Made by a program: the position numbers and the translations under genes. A stretch of DNA of 64,000 nt. Origin: an uncultured Ignatzschineria sp. GTDB lineage: Bacteria > Pseudomonadota > Gammaproteobacteria > Cardiobacteriales > Wohlfahrtiimonadaceae. Under the pieces are notes generated by a model. The model saw only the letters and a program-made list of their open reading frames with translations, was not told the origin of the DNA and made no database searches. Location of the stretch: NCBI GenBank assembly GCA_945639195.1, contig CALZEE010000001.1:248001-312000 (forward strand), given 5' to 3'. Every line of letters starts with the position of its first letter. Positions within the stretch are counted from its first letter, which is position 1. Shown here piece after piece: positions 37,170-45,757 of this stretch.

Positions 37170-39473
37170 TTAACGTTTCTTCAGTTGGCTCAATGCATCT
37201 GCAAAAGGATTGTTACTAGGCGCTTGAGCGCGATTATTAACGGCTTTTTTCTGCCCTTTTGATGCAGGGGTAAAGCGATTATCTTTACTTTCACCTTGTG
37301 GAATTTCATCGCCCATACGCATGGTGAGTCCCACTCGTTTTCGTTGTACATCGACTTCTAAAACTTTTACCTTAACGACATCGCCAACTTTTACGACTTC
37401 ATAGGGGTCTTTGACAAAGCGGTCAGCAAGCGCACTAATATGGACAAGACCATCTTGGTGAACGCCGATATCTACAAAGGCGCCAAAGTTTGCGACATTG
37501 GTAATCACGCCCTCTAATTGCATGCCGGGTTTGAGATCTGAGAGCGCTGATACATCTTCTCGGAAAGTTGCGGTGATAAATTCTGGACGCGGGTCACGAC
37601 CTGGTTTTTCAAGCTCTTCCAAGATATCTTTAATCGTGGGAACCCCAAATTTTTCGCAGACGAATTGTTCTGGTTTAAGCCCTTTTAAGAATGCGCTGTT
37701 ACCTAAAATCTCCGGCAATGATTTCCCTGAGGCTTTCTGGATACGCTCGACAACAGGATATGCTTCTGGGTGAACAGCGGAAATATCGAGTGGATTCTTC
37801 CCGCGAATCCGAAGGAATCCTGCGGCGAGCTCAAATGTTTTTGGCCCAAGGCGCGGCACTTTTTTAAGTGCTATACGATCTTTAAATGCGCCATTCTCAT
37901 CACGGTAATCTACGATATTTTGTGCCGTCGTTGCATTCAGCCCTGAGACTTGAGCGAGTAGTGCGCTACTTGCGGTATTGGCATCAACGCCGACGGCGTT
38001 TACACAATCCTCCACCACAGATTCGAGCATACGATTGAGCTGCGCTTGATTGACATCGTGCTGATACTGACCAACGCCAATGGCTTTAGGTTCAATTTTT
38101 ACAAGCTCTGCAAGCGGGTCTTGTAAGCGTCTTGCAATGGATACGGCGCCGCGGATTGAGACATCAAGATTAGGGAACTCTTTTGCTGCAAGTGCTGAAG
38201 CTGAGTAGACAGATGCGCCTGCTTCACTTGTTACCACTTTGCTGAGTTTTGGGAATTTCTTACAAAGATCTCCGGCAAGTTTATCGGTTTCGCGGGACGC
38301 TGTGCCGTTCCCGATAGAGATAAGGTCTGGCTGATGCTTTTCAACGAGCTGGCTGAGGGTATGAAGCGATTCATCCCAGCGATTCATCGGTGCATGGGGG
38401 AAGATCGTGGCGGTATCAATGAGCTTTCCGGTTCGATCAACCACGGCAACTTTACAGCCAGTACGAAGACCGGGGTCAATCCCTAAAATCCCTTTTTCGC
38501 CGGCAGGCGAGGCGAGTAAAAGATCTTTAAGATTGCGTGCAAAGACTTTAATCGCTTCTGTTTCTGCTGCTTCTTTGAGCTGATTGATGAGCTCAAGAGA
38601 GAGCGATAGGTTGAGCTTTGCTCTCCAGCTAAGGCGAATTGTATCTTTGAGCCAATCATGAGGATTCGAGAATGCAAAGGTCGAGGAAATCATTCCTTGT
38701 GGCGCATCTTCGAGCTCTTCTGGGAGTTTAAGATCAAGGTTGAGGATATCTTCATTACGGCCTCGAAGCAGTGCTAATGCGCGGTGCGAAGGGATGGTTT
38801 TAATGTTTTCACTAAACTCGAAGTAATCTTTATAGTTATTGCCGGCATCTTCTTTGCCACTTTGTACATTGGCATGAAGCTTTGCATGATCCCATAGATA
38901 TTGGCGGAGTTTTCCTAAGAGCGACGCATTTTCAGAGATGCGCTCAATCAGAATAAAGCGTGCGCCATCGAGCACTTGTTTGGCGTCATTAAACTGATGT
39001 TCTGGATTTAGGTATTGGCTCGCAAGTTGTTCGATATCTTCGGTCAGCGCATTATTGAAGAGCAGATCTGCCAATGGCTCAATGCCGGCTTCAATAGCCA
39101 TTTGTGCGCGAGTACGGCGTTTGGGACGATAGGGAAGATAGAGATCTTCGAGTTCTGTTTTGCTTTCAACGGCATTAATCTGTTTTCTGAGTTCATCCGA
39201 AAGCTTTTCCTGCTCTAAGATTGAATTGAGGATGGTTTCCCGGCGACTATTGAGTTCGCGGAGATAAGTGAGACGTTCTTCGAGTAGGCGAAGCTGCGTA
39301 TCATCTAGCCCTCCCGTAACTTCTTTACGGTAGCGCGCAATAAAAGGAACCGTTGCGCCCTCATCGAGGAGCTTAATGGCAGCAGAAGCCTGAGATGGGG
39401 TTGCATTGATGTCGCTCGCAATAATTTTAGGAAGTGCTGCATGATGCATTTGCATATCGGCCTGAATCGTCAT
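37170..39473 (-). CDS. tex: Transcription accessory protein Tex
   Basis: Conserved nucleic-acid-binding protein of the Tex/Spt6 family. The 767-residue protein has an N-terminal helical region (VPFIARYRKEVTGGLDDTQLR), a YqgF/RuvX-like domain (GILGIDPGLRTGCKVAVVD, about 330-450), a helix-hairpin-helix region (SALLAQVSGLNATTAQNIVDYR) and a C-terminal S1 domain (about 645-720: GMQLEGVITNVANFGAFVDIGVHQDGLVHIS). A lysine-rich tail follows. AAGGA lies upstream of the chosen start. Confidence 0.96.
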   Translation of the reverse strand: MTIQADMQMHHAALPKIIASDINATPSQASAAIKLLDEGATVPFIARYRKEVTGGLDDTQLRLLEERLTYLRELNSRRETILNSILEQEKLSDELRKQINAVESKTELEDLYLPYRPKRRTRAQMAIEAGIEPLADLLFNNALTEDIEQLASQYLNPEHQFNDAKQVLDGARFILIERISENASLLGKLRQYLWDHAKLHANVQSGKEDAGNNYKDYFEFSENIKTIPSHRALALLRGRNEDILNLDLKLPEELEDAPQGMISSTFAFSNPHDWLKDTIRLSWRAKLNLSLSLELINQLKEAAETEAIKVFARNLKDLLLASPAGEKGILGIDPGLRTGCKVAVVDRTGKLIDTATIFPHAPMNRWDESLHTLSQLVEKHQPDLISIGNGTASRETDKLAGDLCKKFPKLSKVVTSEAGASVYSASALAAKEFPNLDVSIRGAVSIARRLQDPLAELVKIEPKAIGVGQYQHDVNQAQLNRMLESVVEDCVNAVGVDANTASSALLAQVSGLNATTAQNIVDYRDENGAFKDRIALKKVPRLGPKTFELAAGFLRIRGKNPLDISAVHPEAYPVVERIQKASGKSLPEILGNSAFLKGLKPEQFVCEKFGVPTIKDILEELEKPGRDPRPEFITATFREDVSALSDLKPGMQLEGVITNVANFGAFVDIGVHQDGLVHISALADRFVKDPYEVVKVGDVVKVKVLEVDVQRKRVGLTMRMGDEIPQGESKDNRFTPASKGQKKAVNNRAQAPSNNPFADALSQLKKR

Positions 39474-39812
39474 TAATAGAGGTCCTTATTGAAAGATGAT
39501 TATTAAGCCGATTATTATACCCTGTTTTTTCATTCGATAGGAATGGGATGAGGGCGATGGTGAATAATCTTTAAGATCTTATGTTTAATAGGATGTATTA
39601 ATATAATGTGATTATTTTTACCTAAAATCAGTTGATTATAAAGTAGGGTGATTGCGCTGAGTGGGGTATCATTTGCCAGTAATATTGTGTAAATCTTCTC
39701 GACAGATCATGCTTGAAAGATTAATGGTTGTTTTTTCCATGCTTAGAAACTATGGTAAACTATCACACTAAAAATAGACGATCACGGTATAGACCTTGGA
39801 TGGAAACTAACG
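39474..39812. other. Divergent intergenic region tex / protease gene
   Basis: 339 bp with no credible gene. On the plus strand TTGTTT (39728-39733) and TATGGT (39751-39756) are 17 bp apart and make a plausible promoter for the three-gene unit downstream. Nothing else structured was seen. Confidence 0.45.
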
Positions 39813-40361
39813 ATGAGCAGAATAAAAATGAATAAAGCGGTGGTTGTTGGGGGATTATTACTCTCTTGTGTTGCGGGCTTGAGTTTCGCAGCGAAGAAGG
39901 ATGAGGGAGGCAAACCCCAGCCAGTATTTGGCCGTTATGAGGTTATAAAAATCGCTGAATTAGAGGGTGTTGAAGTAAAAGCAAAGCTTGATACAGGCGC
40001 TTTTACCGCATCTTTAAATGCAGTAGATATTGAATACTTTGAAAAAGATAAAGATGATTGGGTGCGGTTTACGCCCGTCATTGATGATCAAAAGCTTAAT
40101 GAGCAAGAGATGCCATTAGTGAAAATATCCCGAATAAAGCAACGAGCAGAAGAGGGAGAAGATAGCGATGATATCGCTTCAGCACAACGACCTGTTGTTG
40201 AGATGACGATCTGTATGGGCGGTCTTGAAGAGGTCATTGAAGTGAACTTGACGAATCGTGGGCATTTTAGTTATCCGCTCTTACTTGGAGCTAAAGCACT
40301 CAGACAATTTAAAGCATTAGTGGATGCGCGCCGTAAATATACTGCGCCCCCAGAATGCTAA
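39813..40361 (+). CDS. Secreted retropepsin-like 'ATP-dependent zinc protease' family protein
   Basis: A 182-residue protein with a signal peptide (about 1-26, ending LSFA-AK), so probably periplasmic. The mature part has FGRYEVIKIAEL then KLDTGAFTASLNA. The D-T-G-A motif is the retropepsin-like catalytic Asp of the PF05618 family, which is annotated as zinc protease although the fold is aspartic-protease-like. It ends with GHFSYPLLLGAKALRQF. In many proteobacteria this family is encoded beside an inactive-transglutaminase 7TM protein and a RimK-like ligase, as here. Substrate is unknown. Confidence 0.8.
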   Translation: MSRIKMNKAVVVGGLLLSCVAGLSFAAKKDEGGKPQPVFGRYEVIKIAELEGVEVKAKLDTGAFTASLNAVDIEYFEKDKDDWVRFTPVIDDQKLNEQEMPLVKISRIKQRAEEGEDSDDIASAQRPVVEMTICMGGLEEVIEVNLTNRGHFSYPLLLGAKALRQFKALVDARRKYTAPPEC

Positions 40362-40398
40362 ACCTTACATTAAACTCTAGTTATAAGGAAAGTATCCT

Positions 40399-41985
40399 GT
40401 GCGTTCCGTAAATTTACATCTTAAAGTATTAATCTTTCTGCTGGTAGCAATGGGTCTTGGATCGATTGCCTATGAGCGTTATGTATTACAAATTCCTTTT
40501 ACAGATCGAGCGGTGGAAAATCTCTGGACGATTGATGCCAAGATTAGCTATGACGTGCCCAGAGAGAGCGCCGTTTCTGTAAAATTCCATATTCCGACAA
40601 TGTATCATCAATATGCGAAGTTTAGTGAAGCGCTTATTGCGGATAAACAGTATGGTCAAAACTTTGAAGAAGATGATCTAGGTAACAAGATTGCGCATTA
40701 CTCTGTTCGCCGAACTAAGGGGGCAGAAACAATCTATTATCGATTAGCATTGTCGCCAAACTTTGGGGGTGCATCTGATAAAAATGAGCTCCAAAAAGGG
40801 GCAATTTATCGTGAGCCAATTGCAACAGAAGGCGCGGAAAAACTTGCGGTAGAATCATTAGTAAAAGATGTTCGTGCAACGTCATCAAATACGATGAGTT
40901 TTATCAGTGAAGCGATTCGTCGCGTCAATGATCTCGATAATGCGAACACCTCGCTTTTATTGAAAGGGGATGATTCGGTTAAAAACCGTTATACGGTGAC
41001 TGAGCTCTTGCTTTCTCAAGCGCATATTCCGGTACAGCGCGTCAATACATTGGAGCTAAAGCCGAGTGTTGATCAGCAGCCTGAAGTCTGGTTAAGAAGT
41101 TATATCGAAACCTCAAACAAAGATAAAGAGACCAATAAAAATGTCACGATGGGGAAATGGTACTACTTCAACCTCAATGATGGCGCGGTAGGCTTACCGA
41201 AAAATGCGATTATTTGGTCGATTGGCGATGAACCACTCTTAAACGTGACAAATGGCGCGAGAGCAAAAGTATCCTTTAGTGTGACGGATAAAGAGCTGAC
41301 AGCGATTAGCTTGGCGCAAGCAGAGAATACAGAAAGCTCAGATTTCCTTGCCTATTCTCTCTATAGTTTACCGATCTCGATCCAATATGGGTATGAACTC
41401 ATGTTGATGATTCCTTTTGGTGTATTGGTGATTTTACTCGTCCGTAACGTTGTCGGCATCCAGACGCTCGGAACCTTTACGCCGGTCTTGATTGCGCTTG
41501 CGTTTAGAGAAACAGGACTAGCCTTCGGGATCGCCTTCTTTACGATTATTACGGCCATCGGCTTACTTGTACGATCCTACTTGGAACATCTTAAACTGCA
41601 GATGCTATCGCGGTTATCAGTTGTTTTAACCTTTGTGATTTTAATGATCGCAACGTTAAGTATCTTTAGTTACAAAATGGGCTTCGCGCAAGGTTTAGCG
41701 ATTGGACTATTCCCAATGGTGATCTTAACGATGACGATTGAGCGCCTTTCTATTACATGGGAAGAGCGGGGTGCCGGCAATGTGCTTAAAATTAGTATCG
41801 GGACATTGATCGCCTCGTCTCTTGCGTATCTCTTGATGGATATTCCAGAATTTGTCTACTTCGTCTTTACCTTCCCAGGAATCTTGTTAGTACTTGCGGG
41901 CTTCATGTTGATGATGGGACGTTATAGAGGGTATCGTTTAACAGAGCTGAAACGCTTTAAAGCGATGCTGAAAGAGGGGAAATAG
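40399..41985 (+). CDS. Transglutaminase-like 7TM membrane protein
   Basis: A 528-residue protein. There is one N-terminal helix (about 6-24), a periplasmic region of about 300 residues containing a transglutaminase-like fold without an obvious Cys-His-Asp triad, and about seven membrane helices from residue 330 on (QYGYELMLMIPFGVLVILLVRNVVGIQTLGTFTPVLIALAFRE). This is the layout of the inactive transglutaminase/UUP1 family. The start is GTG at 40399 with AAGGAAAG upstream. It lies 37 bp after the protease gene and 2 bp before the ligase gene. Function is not established; a sensor or scaffold role in the periplasm is my inference. Confidence 0.8.
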   Translation: MRSVNLHLKVLIFLLVAMGLGSIAYERYVLQIPFTDRAVENLWTIDAKISYDVPRESAVSVKFHIPTMYHQYAKFSEALIADKQYGQNFEEDDLGNKIAHYSVRRTKGAETIYYRLALSPNFGGASDKNELQKGAIYREPIATEGAEKLAVESLVKDVRATSSNTMSFISEAIRRVNDLDNANTSLLLKGDDSVKNRYTVTELLLSQAHIPVQRVNTLELKPSVDQQPEVWLRSYIETSNKDKETNKNVTMGKWYYFNLNDGAVGLPKNAIIWSIGDEPLLNVTNGARAKVSFSVTDKELTAISLAQAENTESSDFLAYSLYSLPISIQYGYELMLMIPFGVLVILLVRNVVGIQTLGTFTPVLIALAFRETGLAFGIAFFTIITAIGLLVRSYLEHLKLQMLSRLSVVLTFVILMIATLSIFSYKMGFAQGLAIGLFPMVILTMTIERLSITWEERGAGNVLKISIGTLIASSLAYLLMDIPEFVYFVFTFPGILLVLAGFMLMMGRYRGYRLTELKRFKAMLKEGK

Positions 41986-41987
41986 TC

Positions 41988-42986
41988 ATGTTAACGATGA
42001 TTAGACGTTGGCGTGAACTTCGAAAACGCGGTGTAATGGGAATTAACGAGCGTAATGGCGATTTTGTTCTTAAATACAACAACCGCAAATTCTATCCTTA
42101 TGTGGATGATAAAATCATCACGAAAGAGCGCGCGATTGCGGCCGGCATTAATGTGCCGGAGATGTATGGCGTTATTGAGACAGAGAGCGATATTAAGCAT
42201 CTGCGTAAGATCTTAAAAGATAGAACGGAGTTTGTGATTAAGCCGGCGCAAGGCGCGGGCGGTGATGGGATTATCGTTATTGGCGACAAGTACGATGATT
42301 ACCGCTACAAAACAGTTTCAGGGCGTTTAATTACGCTTGATGAGATCGAATATCAGATTTCTAGTACCTTAACAGGACTCTATTCACTCGGTGGCGCGCG
42401 AGATCGTGCGCTGATTGAGTATAAGGTTAACTCAGATCCGATCTTTAGTAGTATCAGTTATGAAGGCGTGCCGGATATTCGGGTGATTGTCTTAATGGGT
42501 TATCCTGTAATGGCAATGCTTCGTTTACCGACAAGGCAGTCAGGTGGGAAAGCGAACTTGCACCAAGGGGCGATCGGTGTGGGGGTTGATCTCGCAACCG
42601 GCACAACACTCGATGGTACTTGGCTTAATGAGATCATTCATCGCCATCCTGATACCAACCATGAAGTGAGCAGTGTCACGCTCCCGAATTGGGATGGTTT
42701 CTTGGAGCTCGCAACGAGTTGCTATGAGCTAAGTCAGCTCGGCTATATCGGTGTGGATATGGTGCTTGATGAGACAAAAGGACCATTGGTACTAGAGATC
42801 AACGCAAGACCAGGGCTGAATATTCAGATCGCCAATAATGCCGGACTCGGCGCGCGGGCGCGGAAGGTTGAAGAACATCTTGCGATGCTGAAAAAAGCGA
42901 AGAAGCCAGCAGAATCGATCCAAGAGAGAATGGCATTCTCGCAACAATACTTCGGTAATGCGATGGTGAAGGATCTCGAAAAGTAG
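41988..42986 (+). CDS. RimK-like ATP-grasp ligase (alpha-L-glutamate ligase-like)
   Basis: A 332-residue cytoplasmic ATP-grasp enzyme. Recognisable parts are the ATP-binding VIKPAQGAGGDGIIVI (about 85-100), a substrate loop with RLPTRQSGGKANLHQGAIGVGVDLATG, and the metal-binding end GPLVLEINARPGLNIQIAN. The family couples ATP hydrolysis to forming amide bonds between an amino group and a carboxylate, as RimK does when adding glutamate to S6. Translational coupling with the membrane protein is likely (2-bp gap). Substrate is unknown. A terminator follows. Confidence 0.83.
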   Translation: MLTMIRRWRELRKRGVMGINERNGDFVLKYNNRKFYPYVDDKIITKERAIAAGINVPEMYGVIETESDIKHLRKILKDRTEFVIKPAQGAGGDGIIVIGDKYDDYRYKTVSGRLITLDEIEYQISSTLTGLYSLGGARDRALIEYKVNSDPIFSSISYEGVPDIRVIVLMGYPVMAMLRLPTRQSGGKANLHQGAIGVGVDLATGTTLDGTWLNEIIHRHPDTNHEVSSVTLPNWDGFLELATSCYELSQLGYIGVDMVLDETKGPLVLEINARPGLNIQIANNAGLGARARKVEEHLAMLKKAKKPAESIQERMAFSQQYFGNAMVKDLEK

Positions 42987-43025
42987 TTGTTTGGCGAATA
43001 ATATTGATGTAAAAAATGTTGATGT

Positions 43026-43056
43026 AAAACGTGGCTCCATTGAGTCACGTTTTTTA
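43026..43056 (+). terminator. Rho-independent terminator after ligase operon
   Basis: AAACGTGGCTC-catt-GAGTCACGTTT (one G-T pair) is followed by TTTTATT, about 40 bp after the ligase stop. Confidence 0.85.
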
Positions 43057-43146
43057 TTATCTGTGAGAAAATAACGAAGAAGTTTGAAAGCTATAGTATG
43101 GTAATCATTCCCGCATAATGTTATCTCGGTGAAGAGGAAAACTATC

Positions 43147-43632
43147 ATGACAGATTCAGTGAAGCATCCTTTACCGGCAAGATTACTGCTCTCCATCTAT
43201 GGTAAGAGTTTAATCTATCCACCTATTATTGCGACGCTCTCGATTCATGCGCTCTTTTATATCAGTTATCTGCTAGAAGGGGCTGCGGGCTTTGATTCGC
43301 TCACATTATCTGAGCGGATTTTAGAAATGATTGGGAGCTTTATCTGGTTATTAATTGTTTTGACTGTATTGTTGGGCTTGCCTTCAATGCTCTTTTTAGG
43401 CGGGGGAACGGTGCTCTTTCGCGTGACGAAAACAGGGCGGAATGTCTTAAAAAGCAGTGTGATATTTACGATCGTTTTCACTTTACTGCGGCTTTTAAGT
43501 GGGCAGTTTGACGCAATATGGCGGGAATCATCGATGGCAGGAATGACTGATTTGGGGCTGGAAGTTTTAGGTTTTTTTGCCTTAACGCTAGTGACGAGCT
43601 ATTTCGTGTTTCCCCGCTCCTATCCTTCATGA
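43147..43632 (+). CDS. Small integral membrane protein, unknown
   Basis: I do not recognise this protein of 161 residues. It has four hydrophobic segments (about 22-45, 65-90, 105-125 and 135-155) with short connecting loops. ATG 43147 has GAGGA nine bases upstream and is preferred to GTG 43129. It stands alone between a terminator and ogt on the same strand. Confidence 0.65.
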   Translation: MTDSVKHPLPARLLLSIYGKSLIYPPIIATLSIHALFYISYLLEGAAGFDSLTLSERILEMIGSFIWLLIVLTVLLGLPSMLFLGGGTVLFRVTKTGRNVLKSSVIFTIVFTLLRLLSGQFDAIWRESSMAGMTDLGLEVLGFFALTLVTSYFVFPRSYPS

Positions 43633-43782
43633 TGAGGGGTGTCGTATTATTAGAGATGTACCTATCGACATTGACTGTTTCAAGATCTTATTAAAACAAT
43701 CTATTGAGCATTACATTAAAGTATCTTAATGTCTTAAAAGGCGCTAGCCGCAATAAACGCCATCTACCACAGGAGTTTTTTA

Positions 43783-44418
43783 ATGCATAAAATGCCCCAA
43801 AACCTGACTGCTCGCTACACCTTTTACCATACTTTTGAGGTAGGAGAAATTGGCTTTTTACTCTCTGAAAAAGGGCTGGAAATGCTCGATATCTCTGGGC
43901 TATACAATACAGAGAATAGTGGCATTGAGTTAGATAGCGTATCGAAAAAGAGTTTAGAAAATAGTGGTGAGGTAACAGCTGTAAAGCTTGAGGACGCACC
44001 AACAACCACGCTATTAATGGCCTTAAAGCGACAGATCATTGAAGAGTTCACGGATTACTTTGCCGGCAATCTGCAATGCTTTTCCATCCCTTTAAACATG
44101 CAAGGAACATCTTTTCAAATGGCGGTTTGGCAAGCGTTACGCAATATTCCTTATGGGGAAACGATCAGCTATAAAACGCTCGCCTTGAATATTGATAATC
44201 CCAAAGCCGTCAGAGCTGTTGGCTCGGCGAATGGGAAGAATCCGCTCCCGATTATTATTCCTTGCCACCGCGTGATTCAGAGTGATCAAACGCTGGGCGG
44301 TTATAGTGGCGGATTGACGACAAAGGTGAATCTCCTAAAGCTCGAAGGTTTAACGCTTAGCCAAGGAAAATCCGGATTAAAAGTAGGGATAGCACAATCT
44401 GACCTGTTCCCAGAATAA
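43783..44418 (+). CDS. ogt: Methylated-DNA-protein cysteine methyltransferase
   Basis: Suicide repair protein that removes alkyl groups from O6-guanine. The 211-residue product has an N-terminal domain, the DNA-binding helix FQMAVWQALRNIPYGETISY, AVRAVGSANGKNPLPIIIPCHRVI with the acceptor Cys (about residue 165), and GGYSGGL. There is no Ada-type AraC domain, so Ogt is the best label. AGGAG precedes the start. Its last 62 bp overlap the 3' end of the convergent exporter gene. Confidence 0.93.
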   Translation: MHKMPQNLTARYTFYHTFEVGEIGFLLSEKGLEMLDISGLYNTENSGIELDSVSKKSLENSGEVTAVKLEDAPTTTLLMALKRQIIEEFTDYFAGNLQCFSIPLNMQGTSFQMAVWQALRNIPYGETISYKTLALNIDNPKAVRAVGSANGKNPLPIIIPCHRVIQSDQTLGGYSGGLTTKVNLLKLEGLTLSQGKSGLKVGIAQSDLFPE

Positions 44419-45427
44419 GGGCGAAGATTGCGAGCTTTCCACCTTGTTGCTTTAAGAGCGAGAAGTTAAGGCGAAGACCAATGGCGGCGAGCGCAATCAC
44501 TTCAAAGGCATGGCTAATACTTAAAAGATGAAGCGTAATGCCCTCAGACACAATATTGAATGAGTTAAGCGTGCAGGCAATGATAAAGCCAAAGAGATAC
44601 CACGGAATGAGCACGGTAATGGGTTTACGTTTTATCGGCATATTTTCCCGAGGAGTATCTGCGAGAGATGCATCGTGAGTCGGCGCTGCTTGATTGCGCT
44701 TTGCTAAATGATGAAAGAGCAATACGATGAGGACGAGAGAAGCGATCCGCATGATTTTAAAGATCGTCGCATCTCGCATGACTTCGCTCCCGAGCATACT
44801 TGCACTCGCGATGACTTGGCCAACGGATTGCAAGATACTACCGATAAAGGCGCCTTGTAGCAGCTTCTCATCAAAAACCATTATCGCAATCAGTGGCAGA
44901 AGGAACATCATGACCGTTCCCATGAGATTCACGATGGTAATAATGAGACCACGATCCTCATCAGAGGCATTAATAACGGGCGCTGTTGCAGCAATGGCAG
45001 ATGAGCCACATACGGCATTCCCAGATGCCATTAAGAGAATGTAACTCTGGCTAAATTTTAAAAGTTTTCCGATGCTGATCGCTAATAATATGGTGCCACT
45101 AATTTGTAGTGCGATAAAAATGGTGCCTTGAAGCCCAAGGGCGGCCAAAGTTGAAAAGGTCACTGAAAAGCCGAGTAAGACAATAGCGTATTCGAGCATC
45201 CGCCCTTCAGAGAATTTGGTGCCTTTATCAAAGATCGATTGCTTGAAGTAGAGATTCCCCAGAATAATTCCTAAAAAAATCGCAATCGGAGAAGCGCCAA
45301 TTGCCGGAATAAAGCGCGCCAAAAACATCGCGATCATCGAAGTCGCAAGCGCAAGAAGAAGCCCCGGAATAATTGCCGGAACTTCAGAAGGTTTTGGAAT
45401 AAAGCTGGGGTATTTCATCACTGCCAT
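44357..45427 (-). CDS. yeiH: YeiH/UPF0324-family putative exporter
   Basis: A 356-residue polytopic protein with about ten membrane helices and the family text PAIGASPIAIFLGIILGN, LLMASGNAVCGSSAIAATAPVI and GAFIGSILQSVGQVIASASMLG. Members are annotated as putative sulfate exporters, but the substrate is not firmly established. The gene converges on ogt and overlaps it tail to tail. Confidence 0.85.
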   Translation of the reverse strand: MAVMKYPSFIPKPSEVPAIIPGLLLALATSMIAMFLARFIPAIGASPIAIFLGIILGNLYFKQSIFDKGTKFSEGRMLEYAIVLLGFSVTFSTLAALGLQGTIFIALQISGTILLAISIGKLLKFSQSYILLMASGNAVCGSSAIAATAPVINASDEDRGLIITIVNLMGTVMMFLLPLIAIMVFDEKLLQGAFIGSILQSVGQVIASASMLGSEVMRDATIFKIMRIASLVLIVLLFHHLAKRNQAAPTHDASLADTPRENMPIKRKPITVLIPWYLFGFIIACTLNSFNIVSEGITLHLLSISHAFEVIALAAIGLRLNFSLLKQQGGKLAIFALILGTGQIVLSLLLIRIFLG

Positions 45428-45757
45428 AAGGAATCTTTGTTGTTAAATGAAGGACTCAATGTGTGTCCTAACAAAATTATCCTACTCTTTTTAACGCCGA
45501 GAAGAAAGCAATTATCAGGACTGTCTTTTAAAAAAAGAATAAGAAAAGGAATTAGAAAGGAATTAAAAAATGAATTAAAAAACGAATCAGGAAATGAATC
45601 AGGCCCCTCACTGCGGGCGCGGGATCAATACAAGCACGCAGCCATTCTCTCCCGCCACAAATCAGCTTTGTGTAAATGCATAGGAAGTCTATAAAATACT
45701 TATGAAAAAAGGATCTCACATTCGTCAGATCCTTTCGTTTACAACCATTGGGAAGGC
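45428..45757. other. Intergenic yeiH / quinone oxidoreductase
   Basis: 330 bp with no credible gene. At about 45521-45604 it holds a purine-rich run of degenerate 12-13-bp units built on GGAATTA/GAATCA. An 85-codon frame at 45437-45694 is basic, low in complexity over the repeat and without family resemblance, so I do not call it. The leftward terminator at 45705-45735 closes the region. Confidence 0.4.
45705..45735 (-). terminator. Rho-independent terminator after quinone oxidoreductase
   Basis: AAAGGATCT...AGATCCTTT is a 9-bp stem with a 10-nt loop. Read leftward it is followed by a T-run. It is about 22 bp beyond the stop at 45758. Confidence 0.8.

Noticed and set aside
43783-44418. Ada-type bifunctional regulator
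   Set aside because: Only the alkyltransferase domains are present; no AraC-type DNA-binding domain or N-terminal zinc-Cys methyl acceptor.
45437-45694. 85-codon frame between yeiH and the oxidoreductase
   Set aside because: Low-complexity Lys/Glu/Asn stretch coming from a DNA repeat, no recognisable domain, no good ribosome-binding site.
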